A stretch of DNA of 64,000 nt from assembly GCF_040365225.1 (NCBI RefSeq), contig NZ_AP028055.1, positions 868,001 to 932,000 of the forward strand. The letters run 5' to 3'. A program made the position numbers and the translations under genes. Positions 62,567 to 64,000 of the stretch are shown here, piece after piece (positions within the stretch are counted from its first letter, which is position 1; each line of letters begins with the position of its first letter). The DNA is from Bacteroides sedimenti. GTDB lineage: Bacteria > Bacteroidota > Bacteroidia > Bacteroidales > Bacteroidaceae. The notes under the pieces are model-generated. The model made no database searches, was not told the DNA's origin, and saw only the letters and a list, made by a program, of their open reading frames with translations.

Positions 62567-63217
62567 ATGAAAGAATCTAAAATGATGGCTGCTCTTTTTG
62601 ATTTTGACGGAGTTGTGATTGATACGGAAGATCAGTACAGTACCTTTTGGGAAGAACAGGGGCGTAAATATCATCCCGAAATACCCGGATTTGCTCATGT
62701 AATTAAAGGGCAAACATTGATGCATATATATGAAACTTATTTCGAGGGAATGGAAGAGGAGAAGCAAAAGCTTCGGAAAGACCTGCTGCTTTTTGAGGGA
62801 AACATGCAATATGACTATATCCCCGGTGTGCTTGACTTTATAGAAGATTTGAAGATGAACGGGGTAAGGATGGCGGTAGTTACCAGCTCGGATACTTGTA
62901 AGATGGAGAAGGTGTACCGTGTTCATCCCGAAATAAAAGAGATGTTTGATGTCATTGTTACGGCGAATATGTTTAAGGAATCCAAACCTCATCCGGAATG
63001 TTTCTTGCTGGGGGCAAAACTGCTAGATGCAACACCTGCACAGAGTTTTGTGTTCGAAGACTCTTTTCAGGGATTACAAGCAGGGAATGCTGCCGGGGCT
63101 ACTGTTATCGGGCTGGCAACCACCAACCCCCGCAATGCTATTCAGAATAAGGCGCATCATGTAATTGACGATTTTACTGGATTTACCTTTAAAAAGCTGA
63201 TGGCATTAAAAGGATGA
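62567..63217 (+). CDS. HAD-superfamily phosphatase (beta-phosphoglucomutase-like)
   Basis: A 216-residue HAD hydrolase. Motif I is LFDFDGVVIDTED (11-23) with nucleophile Asp13 and Asp15; motif II is VVTSSDTCKM; Lys is in FKESKPHPECF; motif III is FVFEDSFQGLQAG. A helical cap (about 25-90) is the C1 type found in beta-phosphoglucomutase and phosphoglycolate phosphatase. Probable sugar-phosphate phosphatase; substrate not readable. A weak terminator follows. Confidence 0.9.
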   Translation: MKESKMMAALFDFDGVVIDTEDQYSTFWEEQGRKYHPEIPGFAHVIKGQTLMHIYETYFEGMEEEKQKLRKDLLLFEGNMQYDYIPGVLDFIEDLKMNGVRMAVVTSSDTCKMEKVYRVHPEIKEMFDVIVTANMFKESKPHPECFLLGAKLLDATPAQSFVFEDSFQGLQAGNAAGATVIGLATTNPRNAIQNKAHHVIDDFTGFTFKKLMALKG

Positions 63218-63262
63218 TTGCTTATTAATGTTTTCAATTCTAGTAACATTAATGGTATCGTG

Positions 63263-63289
63263 AACCTTTCACTGAAAAAAAGGTTTTAT
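63263..63289 (+). terminator. Weak terminator after the HAD gene
   Basis: AACCTTT (63263-63269) pairs with AAAGGTT (63279-63285), followed by a short U run. Confidence 0.5.
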
Positions 63290-63386
63290 ACTAATAACAG
63301 AACTTTTATTTGCGGATATATAAAAAGTAACAATTAATGCCAATCATCTTTTTAATGAATTCCTTTTCACATTTGGCAATAAGCAC

Positions 63387-63394
63387 TACCTTTG
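63387..63394 (+). promoter_or_regulatory. Promoter -7 box of panB
   Basis: TACCTTTG, 42 nt before the panB start. Confidence 0.65.
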
Positions 63395-63435
63395 CGTTCA
63401 ATTTTGAATAAAATGCAATTTAATATTCTATAATT

Positions 63436-64000
63436 ATGGCTGGATATATTAATGAAGATACCAGAAAGGTGACAACTCACCGTCTGATTGAAATGAAGCA
63501 AAAAGGAGAGAAGATCTCCATGCTGACTGCATATGACTATACCATGGCCCAGATTGTTGACGGGGCAGGTATGGATGTTATACTGGTAGGCGATTCGGCA
63601 TCAAATACAATGGCAGGAAATGTAACCACTCTACCAATTACTCTCGACCAGATGATTTATCATGGTAAATCAGTGGTTCGTGGTGTAAAACGTGCAATGG
63701 TTGTTGTAGATATGCCATTTGGCTCATACCAGGGTAACCCGCTGGAAGGATTGGCATCTGCCATACGTATCATGAAAGAGTCTCATGCCGATGCTTTGAA
63801 ACTGGAAGGGGGAGAAGAGATTATTGAAAGTGTTCAAAAGATTCTTTCCGCCGGTATTCCTATTATGGGACATCTTGGGTTGATGCCGCAATCCATAAAT
63901 AAATATGGAACATACACCGTTCGTGCAAAAGATGATTTTGAAGCTGAGAAACTTGTTCGTGATGCTCATTTGCTCGAAGAGGCTGGATGCTTTGCAATAG
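63436..64000 (+). CDS. panB: Ketopantoate hydroxymethyltransferase (3' end outside window)
   Basis: The first 188 codons of PanB run off the right edge. PanB adds a hydroxymethyl group from methylene-tetrahydrofolate to 2-oxoisovalerate, the first committed step of pantothenate (CoA) synthesis. The start AGYINEDTRKVTTHRLIEMK (2-21) is followed by the signature SMLTAYDYTMAQIVDGAGMD, the metal ligand in ILVGDSASN, DMPFGSYQ and the KLEGG lysine region. Start ATG 63436-63438 is 42 nt after a -7 box. Confidence 0.96.
   Translation, partial: MAGYINEDTRKVTTHRLIEMKQKGEKISMLTAYDYTMAQIVDGAGMDVILVGDSASNTMAGNVTTLPITLDQMIYHGKSVVRGVKRAMVVVDMPFGSYQGNPLEGLASAIRIMKESHADALKLEGGEEIIESVQKILSAGIPIMGHLGLMPQSINKYGTYTVRAKDDFEAEKLVRDAHLLEEAGCFAI

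Overview
The window looks like chromosomal DNA from a Bacteroidales bacterium, most likely Bacteroides or a close relative. The evidence is: fkp (bifunctional fucokinase/GDP-fucose pyrophosphorylase), an outer-membrane beta-barrel receptor beside a LytS/LytTR pair, small RRM proteins, a short group-2 type primary sigma factor, a C11 clostripain-like lipoprotein, a DUF3871 gene, and more than twenty copies of the Bacteroidetes -7 promoter box TAnnTTTG at sensible distances from genes. No species call is possible from the sequence alone.

Layout. 1-2.8 kb: a minus-strand operon of small exported or lipoproteins (one cut by the window edge) with a short decayed reading frame inside. 2.9-4.4 kb: a compact small-RNA unit and a solitary HpaII-type nuclease-fold gene with no methyltransferase beside it. 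4.4-5.2 kb: a non-coding accessory patch rich in repeats. 5.2-9.8 kb: GH13 amylase, patatin, fabD and two nearly identical RRM genes. 10.2-15.3 kb: purT, then the pentose-phosphate operon gnd-zwf-pgl. 15.3-17.5 kb: a probable structured RNA, a YihY membrane protein and rnpB. 17.7-23.3 kb: NlpC/P60 endopeptidase, Tat-exported dipeptide epimerase, transglutaminase-like lipoprotein and DegP-type protease, together an envelope and muropeptide-handling set. 23.4-28.9 kb: rpoD, a small exported protein, a C11 peptidase and fkp. 29.4-33.6 kb: outer-membrane receptor, sensor kinase and LytTR regulator. 33.7-35.9 kb: gmd-fcl, which with fkp supplies GDP-fucose by both the de novo and salvage routes. 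37-44 kb: penicillin-binding protein 1A, a CDF metal exporter, three small envelope proteins and a Dcu dicarboxylate transporter. 44-47.3 kb: accessory genes (lipoprotein, DUF3871, coiled-coil) ending at tRNA-Arg(UCU). 47.9-55 kb: a lipoprotein and the addA-addB recombination nuclease. 55.2-62.5 kb: acyl-CoA synthetase, Nim-like flavoprotein, hcp, a Crp/Fnr regulator and a MATE exporter. 62.6-64 kb: a HAD phosphatase and the start of panB.

The most unusual signal is not a gene. Three separate intergenic regions (about 4.5, 29.1 and 59.7 kb) each contain exactly four TGTACA palindromes at a 22-bp pitch (22/22/23, 22/22/22, 23/22/22). Two of these arrays are inverted copies of one another, while the third has different spacer sequence but the same geometry. 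Two also lie beside a second inverted-repeat element. Other observations that deserve attention are the solitary HpaII-like protein with Arg at the expected catalytic Lys, a roughly 280-nt structured RNA candidate between pgl and yihY, a 66-nt small RNA with a perfect promoter and terminator, and a Crp/Fnr-type operator placed at an activating distance upstream of hcp.
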